DNA from: Rheinheimera sp. 1928-s
GTDB taxonomy: Bacteria; Pseudomonadota; Gammaproteobacteria; Enterobacterales; Alteromonadaceae
DNA length: 64,000 bases
Assembly (NCBI RefSeq): GCF_029269265.1
Contig: NZ_JARIXP010000007.1
Coordinates: 1 to 64,000, forward strand
Direction of reading: 5' to 3'
The notes under the pieces: generated by a model
What the model was told of the DNA's origin: nothing
The model's input: only the letters and a program-made list of their open reading frames with translations
Database searches by the model: none
Shown: positions 54,054 to 63,473 of the stretch, piece by piece
Position numbering within the stretch: the first letter of the stretch is position 1
Layout of the letters: every line of letters begins with the position of its first letter
Program-made: the position numbers and the translations under genes

Positions 54054-54575
54054 ATGAAAAAAATAGTGGCTCTGGCTGCAATAACAGCGTTGACTGGTTC
54101 TGCATTTCAGCTGCACTCAGCGCCCGCTGAAATTTATCTGGTTCGGCATGCCGAAAAAGTGAAATCTGCGGATAAAGACCCCCACTTAAGTGCTTGTGGT
54201 CTGGCCCAGGCGCAGGCGATGGCGGCACTGATCCCAGTAGCTTTGACCCGTATTTACCACAGTGGTTATCAACGAACCCAACAAACAGCAGAACAAATAC
54301 AGACAACTCAGCCAACGGCATCACTCAAAGCGTATAACGCCAGGGATTTAACAGCGCTTGCCAAGGACATTCACCAGCAAAACAGCCCGCTACTGGTGGT
54401 AGGACACAGCAATACCACTCCAGAACTCATCCATCTGCTTAGCCAGTTAACCGCACCAAAGATGAGTGAACAGGATTACGGCGTGGTGTATCAATTAAAA
54501 CAATCAGCACAAGGCTACCAATTGCTTAGTTTTACCATTTCACAGCCGGGCATTTGCCCGACAGCTGCTATTTAA
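54054..54575 (+). CDS. secreted histidine phosphatase
   Basis: This 173-residue protein has a signal peptide (about 1-23) and a histidine phosphatase domain with the catalytic LVRHAEK (His near 32) and the second His in VVGHSNTTPEL. Being exported, it differs from SixA at 24168. Periplasmic phosphatases of this branch act on small phosphate esters; the substrate is not evident. It is divergent from the TonB-like gene. Confidence 0.85.
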   Translation: MKKIVALAAITALTGSAFQLHSAPAEIYLVRHAEKVKSADKDPHLSACGLAQAQAMAALIPVALTRIYHSGYQRTQQTAEQIQTTQPTASLKAYNARDLTALAKDIHQQNSPLLVVGHSNTTPELIHLLSQLTAPKMSEQDYGVVYQLKQSAQGYQLLSFTISQPGICPTAAI

Positions 54576-54697
54576 TCAAGCTCTTGGATCAAGCACTTAG
54601 CTACAGTGCCTCCCAGCAAAAATAATCCCCTATGCTAGACTGAAAATAATAAAAATTATCCTTTCTTTGGCAAGCTACAGTCTGGTGCAGGGGTCTT

Positions 54698-56920
54698 ATG
54701 GCGTTTTATCAGAAGTTGTTAGAGCTGTTCCAGTCCATCCATAACTCAGAGCGTTTTCTGGATGTATTTCCTGAATTGGAAGCACAAATACTGCAGCTTT
54801 TTGCGGCTGAACGTATCACTATTTATCAGCGTAGTTATCATAGTCAGGATATTTATTCGCGCTTTAAAACCGGCTCAGAACTGACGGAAATACGGGTGCC
54901 TATAGGCCCACAATCTATCGCAGGTTTTGTCGCTTTAAGTAAAAAATCAGTGCTAATCAAAGACGCTTACGATGAGCAGGAACTACAAAGCATTCACCCT
55001 AAACTGAATTTTGCCCGGCAGTTTGACCAGAAATCGGGCTTTCGTACCCGCTCAGTTTTAGCAGTACCCATTACAGAGCAAAATGTGTTATTGGGTGTGA
55101 TCCAGCTGATTAACGCTAAAACATCCGCTGCTTTTAGTCAGGATGACTGCGACAAAGCCACTCAACTGGCACAGTTACTTGGCCAAAAATTCCGTTATGA
55201 ATTAGGTGCCACCCGTGGGCCTTTTGATTATTTACAGCATCGAAATTTAATTTCGGCCAGTCAATTACAACAGCTCAATGTACCACCAGCAGATTTTGCT
55301 CATCAGGTGAATAAAATCATCACAGAATATAAAGTCAGCAAAGAGCAATTGGGCTTATCGCTGGAGGCTTTTTATCAGGTCAGCTTTATTGGTTTTGAAC
55401 CGGACAAATATCAGTTGCATGGATTGAACAGCAAACTCAATCGCTCTTACCTGTTGAAAAACCATCTGGTGATCCTTGAAGATCAGGCAGGCAAAGTGGT
55501 GATAGTGCTGACCAACCCCAACCACGCCGATACCCTGATGGAAGTAGAACGGGCAACAGGCTTACTGAGCTACGATATTCATGTTGCTTTGCCTGACGAT
55601 ATCGACCATTACATTAAAGGCCAGCAAGAGGATAACTTAACCGAGTTAGGCGATCTGCTGAATGAAGCCGATGACGATTTGACGTTGGAGACTCTGCAAC
55701 AGGAAGACGAAGGTATTTCTGAAGAAACCCCTGTGGTGGTGAAGCTGGTGAACAGGGTTTTAATGGACGCTCAGCGCCTGAATGCCTCGGATATTCATAT
55801 TGAATCCGGTAAAGGCAAAAGCTCCTGCCGGGTGCGGCTGCGGATAGATGGCGAGTGCCGTGAACTGATCCAAATTCCGCCGGCTTTTATGCCGCCCGTG
55901 GTGTCGCGGATCAAAATTATGGCCAGGCTGGATATAGCCGAAAAACGTCTGCCGCAGGACGGTAAATTCAGTGTCAAGCTGGCGAATAAAATTATAGAAG
56001 TCCGGGTTGCTACCTTACCTACTGTATTTGGTGAAGGTGTGGTGATGCGGATTTTAGCCAGTGGTGAAGCTTTGCCTTTTGACAAGCTGCAACTGAGTCC
56101 ACGCAATTACCAGATGATGTCGCAGATGATTAAACACCCTCATGGGGTATTGCTGGTGGTTGGTCCTACAGGCTCCGGTAAAACCACTACTTTGCATGCC
56201 ATCTTAGGCCAGTTAAATACCACAGATAAAAAAATCTGGACTGCTGAAGATCCGGTTGAAATCACGCAGCCAGGCTTGCAGCAAGTGCAAATGAATAATA
56301 AGTCGGGTTTAACTTTTGCTGTGGCACTGCGGGCTTTTTTGCGCGCCGATCCGGATATTATTTTAATAGGTGAAATGCGTGACAAAGAAACAGCCCATGC
56401 CGGTATTGAAGCGTCGCTGACCGGGCACTTAGTGTTATCCACACTACACACCAATTCGGCCCCCGAAACCATAACCCGTCTGATAGATATTGGTATAGAC
56501 CCTATCAACTTTGCAGATGCCTGTATAGGTATTCTGGCGCAGCGACTGGTCCGCACTTTGTGTGGCAAATGCAAAGAAGCTTACCAACCCGATCAGATTG
56601 AGCTGGACTACTTACAGCGGCATTATGGTTTAGCCTTTGCCCCCGAGCTGGAACTAAAAAATCCGCTGACACTACACAAAGCAAAAGGCTGCCCTGCATG
56701 CGAACAAACAGGCTACAAAGGCCGGGTCGGCGTGCATGAGCTGTTGCCTATCACCTCTAAGGTGCGCCAGCTGATTTATCACAAGGCCAGCATAGAGCAA
56801 ATTCAGCAGCAGGCTATAGCCGATGGTATGCGCACTTTAGTGCAGGATGGTATTTTAAAGGTATTGTCTGGGATGACAGATTTTAAACAGTTACAGGCCA
56901 TTTCGGTATTTGAAGACTAA
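54698..56920 (+). CDS. GAF-GspE/PilB-like secretion ATPase, orphan
   Basis: This 740-residue protein has an N-terminal GAF domain (about 15-165) and a GspE/PilB N-domain-like region (about 175-310). The type II/IV secretion ATPase core (about 345-735) has Walker A GPTGSGKT at 489-496, an Asp box and Walker B-like DPDIILIGEMRD near 551. The zinc tetracysteine is CGKC near 622 and CPAC near 665. No pilin, inner-membrane platform or secretin genes lie beside it. A GAF sensor on such a motor implies control by a small ligand, but none is known. Confidence 0.9.
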   Translation: MAFYQKLLELFQSIHNSERFLDVFPELEAQILQLFAAERITIYQRSYHSQDIYSRFKTGSELTEIRVPIGPQSIAGFVALSKKSVLIKDAYDEQELQSIHPKLNFARQFDQKSGFRTRSVLAVPITEQNVLLGVIQLINAKTSAAFSQDDCDKATQLAQLLGQKFRYELGATRGPFDYLQHRNLISASQLQQLNVPPADFAHQVNKIITEYKVSKEQLGLSLEAFYQVSFIGFEPDKYQLHGLNSKLNRSYLLKNHLVILEDQAGKVVIVLTNPNHADTLMEVERATGLLSYDIHVALPDDIDHYIKGQQEDNLTELGDLLNEADDDLTLETLQQEDEGISEETPVVVKLVNRVLMDAQRLNASDIHIESGKGKSSCRVRLRIDGECRELIQIPPAFMPPVVSRIKIMARLDIAEKRLPQDGKFSVKLANKIIEVRVATLPTVFGEGVVMRILASGEALPFDKLQLSPRNYQMMSQMIKHPHGVLLVVGPTGSGKTTTLHAILGQLNTTDKKIWTAEDPVEITQPGLQQVQMNNKSGLTFAVALRAFLRADPDIILIGEMRDKETAHAGIEASLTGHLVLSTLHTNSAPETITRLIDIGIDPINFADACIGILAQRLVRTLCGKCKEAYQPDQIELDYLQRHYGLAFAPELELKNPLTLHKAKGCPACEQTGYKGRVGVHELLPITSKVRQLIYHKASIEQIQQQAIADGMRTLVQDGILKVLSGMTDFKQLQAISVFED

Positions 56921-56954
56921 AGCCGGTTGCCCAGCTTTCGTCAGAAGCCACAGA

Positions 56955-58523
56955 TTAAACTTTTCGGAAACGCTCCACCAGTTCATGCAATTGCTCAGAG
57001 GTGTTTTGCAAATCTTTACCACTTTCGCTGACCGCAGTACCCTGACTCAGTGATTTGCTGGCCAGATCAGAAATACTGACAATTTGCTGATTAATATCTT
57101 CAGCCACATGAGCCTGCTCTTCTACAGCAGCCGCCATTTGTCCTGCCATAGCGGCAATACTGCTGACAGCCAGGCTGATGCCCTCTAATACTTTTTCCGT
57201 TTGAGCCACCTGAGTCACGCCTAATTCAGCATCTTTACGGCCATTTTCCGCAACCAGCACTGACGCTTTGGCTTTGGTCGACAGCTGCTGAATAATGTCA
57301 TAAATCTCTTTGGTCGATGCGGTCGTGCGGGAAGCCAACAGCCTCACTTCATCAGCGACCACCGCAAAACCCCGGCCCTGTTCACCAGCACGCGCCGCTT
57401 CAATAGCAGCGTTTAATGCCAACAAGTTCGTTTGCTCTGCGATCTGCTCAATAATTTGTGCAGCGCCAACAATTTTATTGGTTTGATCCGCCAAATCAGC
57501 CACAGACTGACTGATGTCATTGACTGTTTTTTGTAACTGTTGCATAGCACCACGGGTCTGTGCCGCCACAGTTGAACCTGAACGGGCCAACGCATCGGCA
57601 TCATCAGCTTTACTCGCTGTGTCCTGCACATGAGCAGACACCTCAGCAATAGTAGTGGTCATTTCATTCATCGCGGTCGCAACCTGCTCTGTCTGCATTT
57701 GCTGTTTACGAATACTATCGGCAGCATCAACCGACAAGTGCCGCACCTGATCCGACTGCACAGCCACTTTAGTGGACGCATCTTCAATCCGGGTTAACAC
57801 AGTATTTAAATGAGCAGACTCTGCCAACAGCGCCACCTCCAACTGCCCTAACTTGCCCTGATGTTTTGCATAAGAGGCCACAGCCAAGGGATCGGTGAAA
57901 GGAGTTGGCAATAAATCGACCAGTCCTGCCAAGGATTGCTTTAAGCGATAGACACCAAGAAAATAACTTATAAAAGCGCTTAAAATCAAAGCGATAGCTG
58001 CAGCTACAGCACCAATGGACCACCACAACAACAAAGACACAACGACAAAGAGCAGCGGCATCACAGCCCAGCGTAAATCTGCTGACAGATCTGAAGCCGC
58101 TTTTGCTGTGTTTTTCCCGGCATTAATAGCTTTATATAATTGCTCGGCATGCGCCACCTGAGCGCGGCTTGGTACAGTACGCACCGATTCATAACCTACA
58201 ACACGGCCATGCTCTGTGATGGGAGTCACGTACGCGTTGACCCAATAATAATCACCATTTTTACAGCGGTTTTTCACCAGTCCCATCCAGGGTTTACCCT
58301 GCTGTAAATAGCTCCACATGGTTTGAAATGCAGCTTCTGGCATATCAGGGTGCCTGACAATGTTATGAGGTTTGCCCACTAACTCTTCTTTACTAAAGCC
58401 ACTGATCGAAGCAAAAGCATCGTTGCAATGTAAAATAGTGCCTTTGATATCTGTAGAGGAAATGAGCTGCTGCTCTTTCGGAAAAGTACGTTCTTTTTCG
58501 GTGACAGGTAAGTTCTTACGCAT
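56955..58523 (-). CDS. Aer-like PAS-containing chemoreceptor
   Basis: This 522-residue methyl-accepting chemotaxis protein has an N-terminal PAS domain (about 20-120, with GKPHNIVRHPDMP and NGDYYWVNAYVTPI) typical of aerotaxis receptors that bind FAD or haem. Two hydrophobic segments follow (about 160-205), then a HAMP-like stretch and the MCP signalling domain with the hairpin tip EQTNLLALNAAIEAARAGEQGRGFAVVADEVR. It probably senses redox or oxygen. ATG 58523 has AAGGAG upstream. No che genes are adjacent. Confidence 0.92.
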   Translation of the reverse strand: MRKNLPVTEKERTFPKEQQLISSTDIKGTILHCNDAFASISGFSKEELVGKPHNIVRHPDMPEAAFQTMWSYLQQGKPWMGLVKNRCKNGDYYWVNAYVTPITEHGRVVGYESVRTVPSRAQVAHAEQLYKAINAGKNTAKAASDLSADLRWAVMPLLFVVVSLLLWWSIGAVAAAIALILSAFISYFLGVYRLKQSLAGLVDLLPTPFTDPLAVASYAKHQGKLGQLEVALLAESAHLNTVLTRIEDASTKVAVQSDQVRHLSVDAADSIRKQQMQTEQVATAMNEMTTTIAEVSAHVQDTASKADDADALARSGSTVAAQTRGAMQQLQKTVNDISQSVADLADQTNKIVGAAQIIEQIAEQTNLLALNAAIEAARAGEQGRGFAVVADEVRLLASRTTASTKEIYDIIQQLSTKAKASVLVAENGRKDAELGVTQVAQTEKVLEGISLAVSSIAAMAGQMAAAVEEQAHVAEDINQQIVSISDLASKSLSQGTAVSESGKDLQNTSEQLHELVERFRKV

Positions 58524-58975
58524 TTGTGACACTCTCCTTAGTGGACCACAACAGGTTAAAATCAACAGGGTATGGATTGGATTTAGGAATATGATAATAG
58601 TGATAAAAAGTTAGCAGCAGATCCATAGCTTAGATAGCTAAGCTTTAAAAAAAGACTGAAAAAACGTATTTTCCGCGTATAAACACCAAGAAATTAACCT
58701 ATCAGTTATGCTTAGCTACACAGAAATTAATTTATTTTTACACTACTGACTTCGATCTTAAGCCTTGCTAAACAACTGATTGTAAAAGAATACTACGAAT
58801 TATTTCACTGATATCTGTTTTACCACAACCTTGTCAGTCTCAGCTTTTAATGGCCTAAACCCGCTCAGCTGATTGAGGTCAGCAAAAGCTTAAAGAAATT
58901 CTGATCATTTATGCTTCAGCAACAAAAAAGATACAGAACAACTCTGGGGCGACTCGATTAGAAATAAACCCCGCT
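58524..58975. other. 452-base intergenic region, mostly featureless
   Basis: An AT-rich gap between the rlmC end and the chemoreceptor start. Apart from one small inverted repeat AGCTTAG-ATAG-CTAAGCT around 58629-58652, I saw no ORF, terminator or RNA gene. Confidence 0.5.
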
Positions 58976-60127
58976 TCAGCTCACCAGATCCCGTCGCTGC
59001 AGCAGGGTTAACACTTCTGCGTGATGGGTATGAGGAAACATATCAAACAGCTGCACTTTGAGCAGTTGGTAGTCTGTTGTCAGCACAGCTAAATCGCTGG
59101 CCAGAGTATCAGGATTGCAGCTGGAATAAATCAGCCATGCTGGTTGTAACGCCAACACAGACTTGCAAAGTTCTGACCCCAAACCCCGACGTGGTGGATT
59201 CACCAGCAGCAGATCTGGTGTTTGTTCTGCCGCTTTGGCAAACGCAGTGGCATCCAATGCCTGGAATTGAACCTCAGCAAGCCCAAGTTCAGCGGCTGAA
59301 CGTGTTGCACTGGCAATGGCTTTGGGCGCAATTTCAATACCAGTTAATGCCCGAACCTGGCCTTGTGCTGAACTGGCCAGATGCAAACCAAAACCACCCA
59401 CGCCACAAAACAAATCCCAAAGCCTATGCCCTGCTAAGGGTTCTGCCCATTGTTTTGCTGTGGCATACAAAGCTGCAGCCACTGTGCTGTTGGTCTGGAA
59501 AAAGCTTTGTGGCGTCAAATAAAGTGGAATGCCGTTTAACTCCTCGCGCAACAACTCTTCTGGAGTTAACACAATTTCTTCCGGCCCTTCCAGCACCGCC
59601 ATATGCACGGGCTGAAGATTCACTGAACAGACCTCAAGTGCTGGCCATTGCTGTTGCAACCAGGCTAAATGTTTTTGAATGGACGCCAGACAGTTTTTCG
59701 AGCGCAACACAAAGCGCAGCATAAAACGGCCTGAATGCTGACTTTGGCTGAGTAACACAAGCTTCAGCTCGCCCTGTTTTTGCTCCAGTTGATAAGGGGT
59801 TAACCCGGCACGTTGAATAAAGTGCTTAATCAAGGCAAAAGCTGGCTCGAAGGCTGGCGGATACAAAGGACAAGCGGATAAATCGACTGGGGTTTGTCCG
59901 TTCAGAATGCCCAGCACAGGCTCTGCTGCTGTGCCAGACACCACCATTTTGGCTTTAGTGCGAAAGCCCTGTTCCTCACTTGCCACTGCCGGCAGCAGTT
60001 CGGCTTCCGTAAAAGGCACCATCAAAAGCGCCAGTTTCTGTTGTTTTTGTGCTAATTGTTCAGCATAAGGCACAGCAAGCTGGCTACAGGAGCTACAACG
60101 TCCGGCTAAAAACTCAACACAATTCAT
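58976..60127 (-). CDS. rlmC: 23S rRNA (uracil-747-C5)-methyltransferase RlmC
   Basis: This 383-residue RumB-type methyltransferase carries the [4Fe-4S] ligands Cys3, Cys11, Cys14 and Cys86. The SAM-binding DLFCGVGGFGLHLA lies near 238-251, LLVNPPRRGLG follows, and the catalytic Cys is in YSSCNPDTL. It modifies U747 of 23S rRNA. It lacks an N-terminal TRAM domain, which separates RlmC from RlmD. Length is typical. Confidence 0.95.
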   Translation of the reverse strand: MNCVEFLAGRCSSCSQLAVPYAEQLAQKQQKLALLMVPFTEAELLPAVASEEQGFRTKAKMVVSGTAAEPVLGILNGQTPVDLSACPLYPPAFEPAFALIKHFIQRAGLTPYQLEQKQGELKLVLLSQSQHSGRFMLRFVLRSKNCLASIQKHLAWLQQQWPALEVCSVNLQPVHMAVLEGPEEIVLTPEELLREELNGIPLYLTPQSFFQTNSTVAAALYATAKQWAEPLAGHRLWDLFCGVGGFGLHLASSAQGQVRALTGIEIAPKAIASATRSAAELGLAEVQFQALDATAFAKAAEQTPDLLLVNPPRRGLGSELCKSVLALQPAWLIYSSCNPDTLASDLAVLTTDYQLLKVQLFDMFPHTHHAEVLTLLQRRDLVS

Positions 60128-60218
60128 CGTCTCTCAACTGTACTTAAAGGCCTGTAAGGAATGGCAGCCATTTTACGACGTTAAGCAAAGCCAAAGCCAG
60201 AAAAACTGCCTGTAGCCG

Positions 60219-61001
60219 CTACATCTGGCGGAACAAAGCCACAGCCTGCTGATAGTTCTGCAAAGCCAAAGCAGCATCATAACGCTCACCTTCATCACGC
60301 ATAAAAGCATGTTGAGCATTGTATTCATACCAGCTGAAATGAACTTTGGCCTGGGTCAGTTGTTGATACACTTTATGCCGCCCTTCAGCAGACACATGAG
60401 GGTCTTGTTTGCCCCAAACCATCACCAGTTCGCCCTGAATATCAGCGGCACGGTTTAACGTCTGCTGGCCGTCGCCACAAGGTAAAGTATCACTGTGTAA
60501 ATCTGTGGCATACAAGCAATAGGTTGCTTTGATAGCCGGATTGAGCGCAGCACGAAATGCCAGATGGCCACCAATACAAACGCCCATAGCGCCCACTTCA
60601 GGCCGGACATAAGGCAGGCTTTTTAAATAATCCAACATGGCCTGATTGTCGCTGTCATAACTTTCCAGCGGTTTAGTCCATTTATCCTGATTGCCTTTGT
60701 CTTTGCCTGCATCGTCATAAGCAAGCACAGTACCCAGCGGATTTAGTTCATGGAAAATTTCAGGCACCAGCACCACAAAACCATGACTGGCAAGCAGTGC
60801 AGCACTGCGGGCTATGGGAGCAGTTTGCTGAAAAATCTCGGAATAAAACAAAATAGCCGGAAAGGTTTTACCCAGAGTAGCAGCACCTAATGGCTGGTAC
60901 TGATACACCAGCATAGGCCCGGTTGGCGTAGTTAACGTGATTTTTTTGTGTTCAATTTGCATAAAAAAAGTCGTCTGCTGAGAAGGCTGGGCATCCATCA
61001 T
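60219..61001 (-). CDS. dienelactone-hydrolase-family protein
   Basis: This 260-residue alpha/beta-hydrolase has a Cys nucleophile in GVCIGGH (near 150), as in dienelactone hydrolases, an Asp in WGKQDPHVS (near 201) and the His in NAQHAFMRD (near 232). It probably hydrolyses lactones or esters. Either ATG 61001 or ATG 60962 (MQIEHKK) may be the start; neither has a clear ribosome site, and the second fits family N-termini better. It stands alone. Confidence 0.85.
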   Translation of the reverse strand: MMDAQPSQQTTFFMQIEHKKITLTTPTGPMLVYQYQPLGAATLGKTFPAILFYSEIFQQTAPIARSAALLASHGFVVLVPEIFHELNPLGTVLAYDDAGKDKGNQDKWTKPLESYDSDNQAMLDYLKSLPYVRPEVGAMGVCIGGHLAFRAALNPAIKATYCLYATDLHSDTLPCGDGQQTLNRAADIQGELVMVWGKQDPHVSAEGRHKVYQQLTQAKVHFSWYEYNAQHAFMRDEGERYDAALALQNYQQAVALFRQM

Positions 61002-61109
61002 AAAGAGCTAAACACAAAGTCACCAGCTTGTTTTTGCTATCAGCAAAGTATTAATCAGCCATTCAGCTACTCTGCATACACTTAGCTTATCTCAAAATAA
61101 GGAGTTTAT

Positions 61110-61817
61110 ATGATCCAGTCCCGTTCATGGGTTGCAGCAGCAGTTTTGGCTTTGGGTATAGTGGCAGGCAGCGCTATTTTAGCCAGCAGCCTGATCCAGT
61201 TCAGAGCTATGGAGCGCGTTGTTCAGGTCAAAGGTTTAGCTGAACGGGAAGTTGCCGCAGATACGGTGATTTGGCCCATTAAATTTAACGATGTCGACAA
61301 TAACCTGACCACGCTGGTCGCTAATATTGAGCGTAAAAACGAGCAAATTCAGGCGTTTTTAAAACTGCAGGGCTTTAGTCAAAAAGAGATCTCTGTGGGT
61401 GTGCCACAAATTGTCGACCGTCAGGCTGGTTATTACGACCCCAATGCCAATCAGATGCGTTACACCGCCAGCTCCATTGTCACCGTATACAGCAGCAATG
61501 TCGATTTAGTGCATCAGGCCATGGCGAAGTTACTGGAGCTAAGTAAAACAGGGATCGCCATAGCGGGGCAGGATTATGACAGTAAGCCCGAATTTATTTT
61601 CAGTGGTTTAAACGAATTAAAGCCCGACATGATTGAAGAGGCAACCCGCAATGCGCGTGAAGTGGCCACTAAATTTGCCGCTGACTCAGACAGCAAACTG
61701 GGCAAAATTAAAACCGCCAGCCAGGGTCAGTTCAGTATCAGTGACCGTGACAGCAACACGCCTTATATCAAAAAAGTCAGAGTGGTAGCGACGGTTGACT
61801 ACTACCTGTCAGATTAG
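61110..61817 (+). CDS. SIMPL-domain (DUF541) periplasmic protein
   Basis: This 235-residue protein has an N-terminal signal anchor (about 8-28) and a SIMPL domain (about 35-235) with VQVKGLAEREVAADTVIW and SKLGKIKTASQGQF motifs. SIMPL proteins form periplasmic oligomers, and E. coli YggE is linked to oxidative stress tolerance. AAGGAG precedes the ATG. Two tiny lipoprotein genes follow and may be cotranscribed. Confidence 0.9.
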   Translation: MIQSRSWVAAAVLALGIVAGSAILASSLIQFRAMERVVQVKGLAEREVAADTVIWPIKFNDVDNNLTTLVANIERKNEQIQAFLKLQGFSQKEISVGVPQIVDRQAGYYDPNANQMRYTASSIVTVYSSNVDLVHQAMAKLLELSKTGIAIAGQDYDSKPEFIFSGLNELKPDMIEEATRNAREVATKFAADSDSKLGKIKTASQGQFSISDRDSNTPYIKKVRVVATVDYYLSD

Positions 61818-61843
61818 TAACGATTTTACAAACGGAGCTTATG

Positions 61844-62074
61844 ATGAAAAAAGCATTGTTTTTGACCAGCAGTATTGCAGTTTTACTGACCTTAACAGGC
61901 TGTGTGGTGCGTGGCCCCAGTGTCTGGGTTGAACCAGCAGGCTATTACGGCACTGCTGTGATAGTTGAGCCAAGGCCCACTGTAGTTGTGGTTGAAGAGC
62001 GCCATTATCATCAGGACAGGCACTATCATAAAAAGCAAAAAAAACATAAACGCCATTATCATCGCCACCACTAA
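61844..62074 (+). CDS. tiny His-rich lipoprotein
   Basis: This 76-residue protein has a lipobox TLTGC near residue 21. After the Cys comes VVRGPSVWVEP, shared with the lipoprotein encoded at 62154. The last 25 residues are almost all His, Lys, Arg and Tyr (HYHQDRHYHKK...HYHRHH), suggesting metal or polyanion binding. ATG 61844 has GGAG six bases upstream; the adjacent ATG 61841 is too close. Confidence 0.8.
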   Translation: MKKALFLTSSIAVLLTLTGCVVRGPSVWVEPAGYYGTAVIVEPRPTVVVVEERHYHQDRHYHKKQKKHKRHYHRHH

Positions 62075-62153
62075 ATCAACTTCAAGCCGCGATTGTACAA
62101 TTGGCTGAATTGAAACTAAGCTAGCAGAGCTAGTTTAAATAAAAGGGAAAACA

Positions 62154-62342
62154 ATGCGTATCTATTCAGCTTTAATTGTTACAGCAGTACTGATGTCAGG
62201 TGTAACAGGCTGTGCAGTCAGAGGACCGAGTGTCACAGTAGAGCCACCTAAAGTGATCATTCCTGGGGTGGTCGTTGAAGGCCATGGTCATGGCAAGAAC
62301 AAACATTGTCCGCCGGGCCAGGCGAAAAAAGGTAAGTGCTAG
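62154..62342 (+). CDS. tiny lipoprotein, paralogue of preceding gene
   Basis: This 62-residue protein has a lipobox VTGC (Cys20) followed by AVRGPSVTVEP, matching the preceding lipoprotein. Its C-terminal part differs, being Gly/His/Lys-rich with two cysteines (HGHGKNKHCPPGQAKKGKC). AAGGG precedes ATG 62154. A terminator follows, so SIMPL plus the two lipoproteins may form one transcript. Confidence 0.8.
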   Translation: MRIYSALIVTAVLMSGVTGCAVRGPSVTVEPPKVIIPGVVVEGHGHGKNKHCPPGQAKKGKC

Positions 62343-62381
62343 TTTTGACTTTTTAATTTTTTAATTTGGCAGGAAGTGTGG

Positions 62382-62425
62382 AAAGGCCAGAGCGGAGTGA
62401 TTTCACAAAGCTCCGGCCTTTTTAT
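62382..62425 (+). terminator. rho-independent terminator after tiny lipoprotein genes
   Basis: AAAGGCC-A-GAGC ... GCTC-C-GGCCTTT forms an 11-bp stem with one mismatch, then TTTATTTT. Confidence 0.75.
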
Positions 62426-62494
62426 TTTGTACCTTACACTGCCCTAACGAGGTCAGGTTCTGACACTCAACAGCATTGTCGTTGACTGCCGCTG

Positions 62495-63448
62495 TTAGGA
62501 AGCGCGCTTTATGCTGAAACTGTAACTATGTTGTGGCAGCGGTGTCGCAACACCAGTCTGGTAAGTGTCGACCTGCATTATGCCTTTATCATTCAGGCTG
62601 AAGACTCTGAACATAGGCGTATGTTTGGTCTCATCAGGAATTTTAGTGCGTTCCAACGCTGGAATATGTAAGTAATGCACCTGCCCTAGTTGCTTGGAGT
62701 GCGCCACTCTGTCCATATCCATATGTAAATCACCTGAAATGACTGCAACCAGATTGGGCTGAGTTATCACGTCTGCAAAACCTGGATGATGAATACCTTT
62801 TTCTGCATTTTCAGGATAAACCCCTGCCTGAGCGCCATGCACAATTAACAGCACTGCTTTGTTGTTTAAGCGTTTTAGCTCGCCAAGGATCCAGCTGATG
62901 CCTTGATCATTAAAATCACGGCCATGGTCTGGAGACGCAAAAACCAGAGCTACTTCATCATACTCCAGCACATAACTGGGTGAGTCGATCGTCACTTTGC
63001 CCTGGTTCCACAGATTAGCAAACTGCATAAAACGCTCTACTGTGCTGCCATGTTCTTCATTACCCATAATAGGATAAAACGGCAGTTTCAACTGTTGCAG
63101 TACTGGAGTTGCGTTTTCATACTGGATTTGAGTGCCCTTGTGCGCAATATCGCCCACCCCAACCACAAAACTCAGCTTCAGAGGTTCTGTCAGTTGATTC
63201 ACATCGGCTACAGCTGCAGCCAGGTTTGGAAACTGGGGTTCAGGTTTAGGTTCAGCATCACCCAATACAGCAAAAGCCAGCACTACGGAGCCCGCTTCTG
63301 CTGGTGTTGCTGCAACTGGTGCAGTCACTGGAGCTACTTGTGCCTGTGGGCTTGATTGTTTTGGCTCAGTTGGTGAATCTGCCGGAGAGCAGGCACTCAG
63401 CAACACGCTGAGTACCAGAGGTACAAAAAGGCTGAAACTGGTTTTCAT
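62495..63448 (-). CDS. calcineurin-like metallophosphoesterase lipoprotein
   Basis: This 317-residue protein has a lipobox LLSAC (Cys20), a Pro/Ala-rich linker (21-55) and a metallophosphoesterase domain. Motifs are variant: GDAEP for the first Asp motif, GVGDIAHKG for GD, GNEEH for GNHE, IVHGAQAG and SGDLHMD for GHxH. Metal ligands thus look partly conserved. It is expected to be periplasmic, tethered to a membrane; substrate is unknown. ATG 63448 has AGGA upstream. Confidence 0.83.
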   Translation of the reverse strand: MKTSFSLFVPLVLSVLLSACSPADSPTEPKQSSPQAQVAPVTAPVAATPAEAGSVVLAFAVLGDAEPKPEPQFPNLAAAVADVNQLTEPLKLSFVVGVGDIAHKGTQIQYENATPVLQQLKLPFYPIMGNEEHGSTVERFMQFANLWNQGKVTIDSPSYVLEYDEVALVFASPDHGRDFNDQGISWILGELKRLNNKAVLLIVHGAQAGVYPENAEKGIHHPGFADVITQPNLVAVISGDLHMDMDRVAHSKQLGQVHYLHIPALERTKIPDETKHTPMFRVFSLNDKGIMQVDTYQTGVATPLPQHSYSFSIKRAS

Positions 63449-63473
63449 AGATAGTCCTGTCAAACGTTGCGGG

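Noticed and set aside
58629-58652. Small AGCTTAG/CTAAGCT hairpin upstream of the chemoreceptor
   Set aside because: Seven AT-rich base pairs in an AT-rich gap are expected by chance; no function could be supported.
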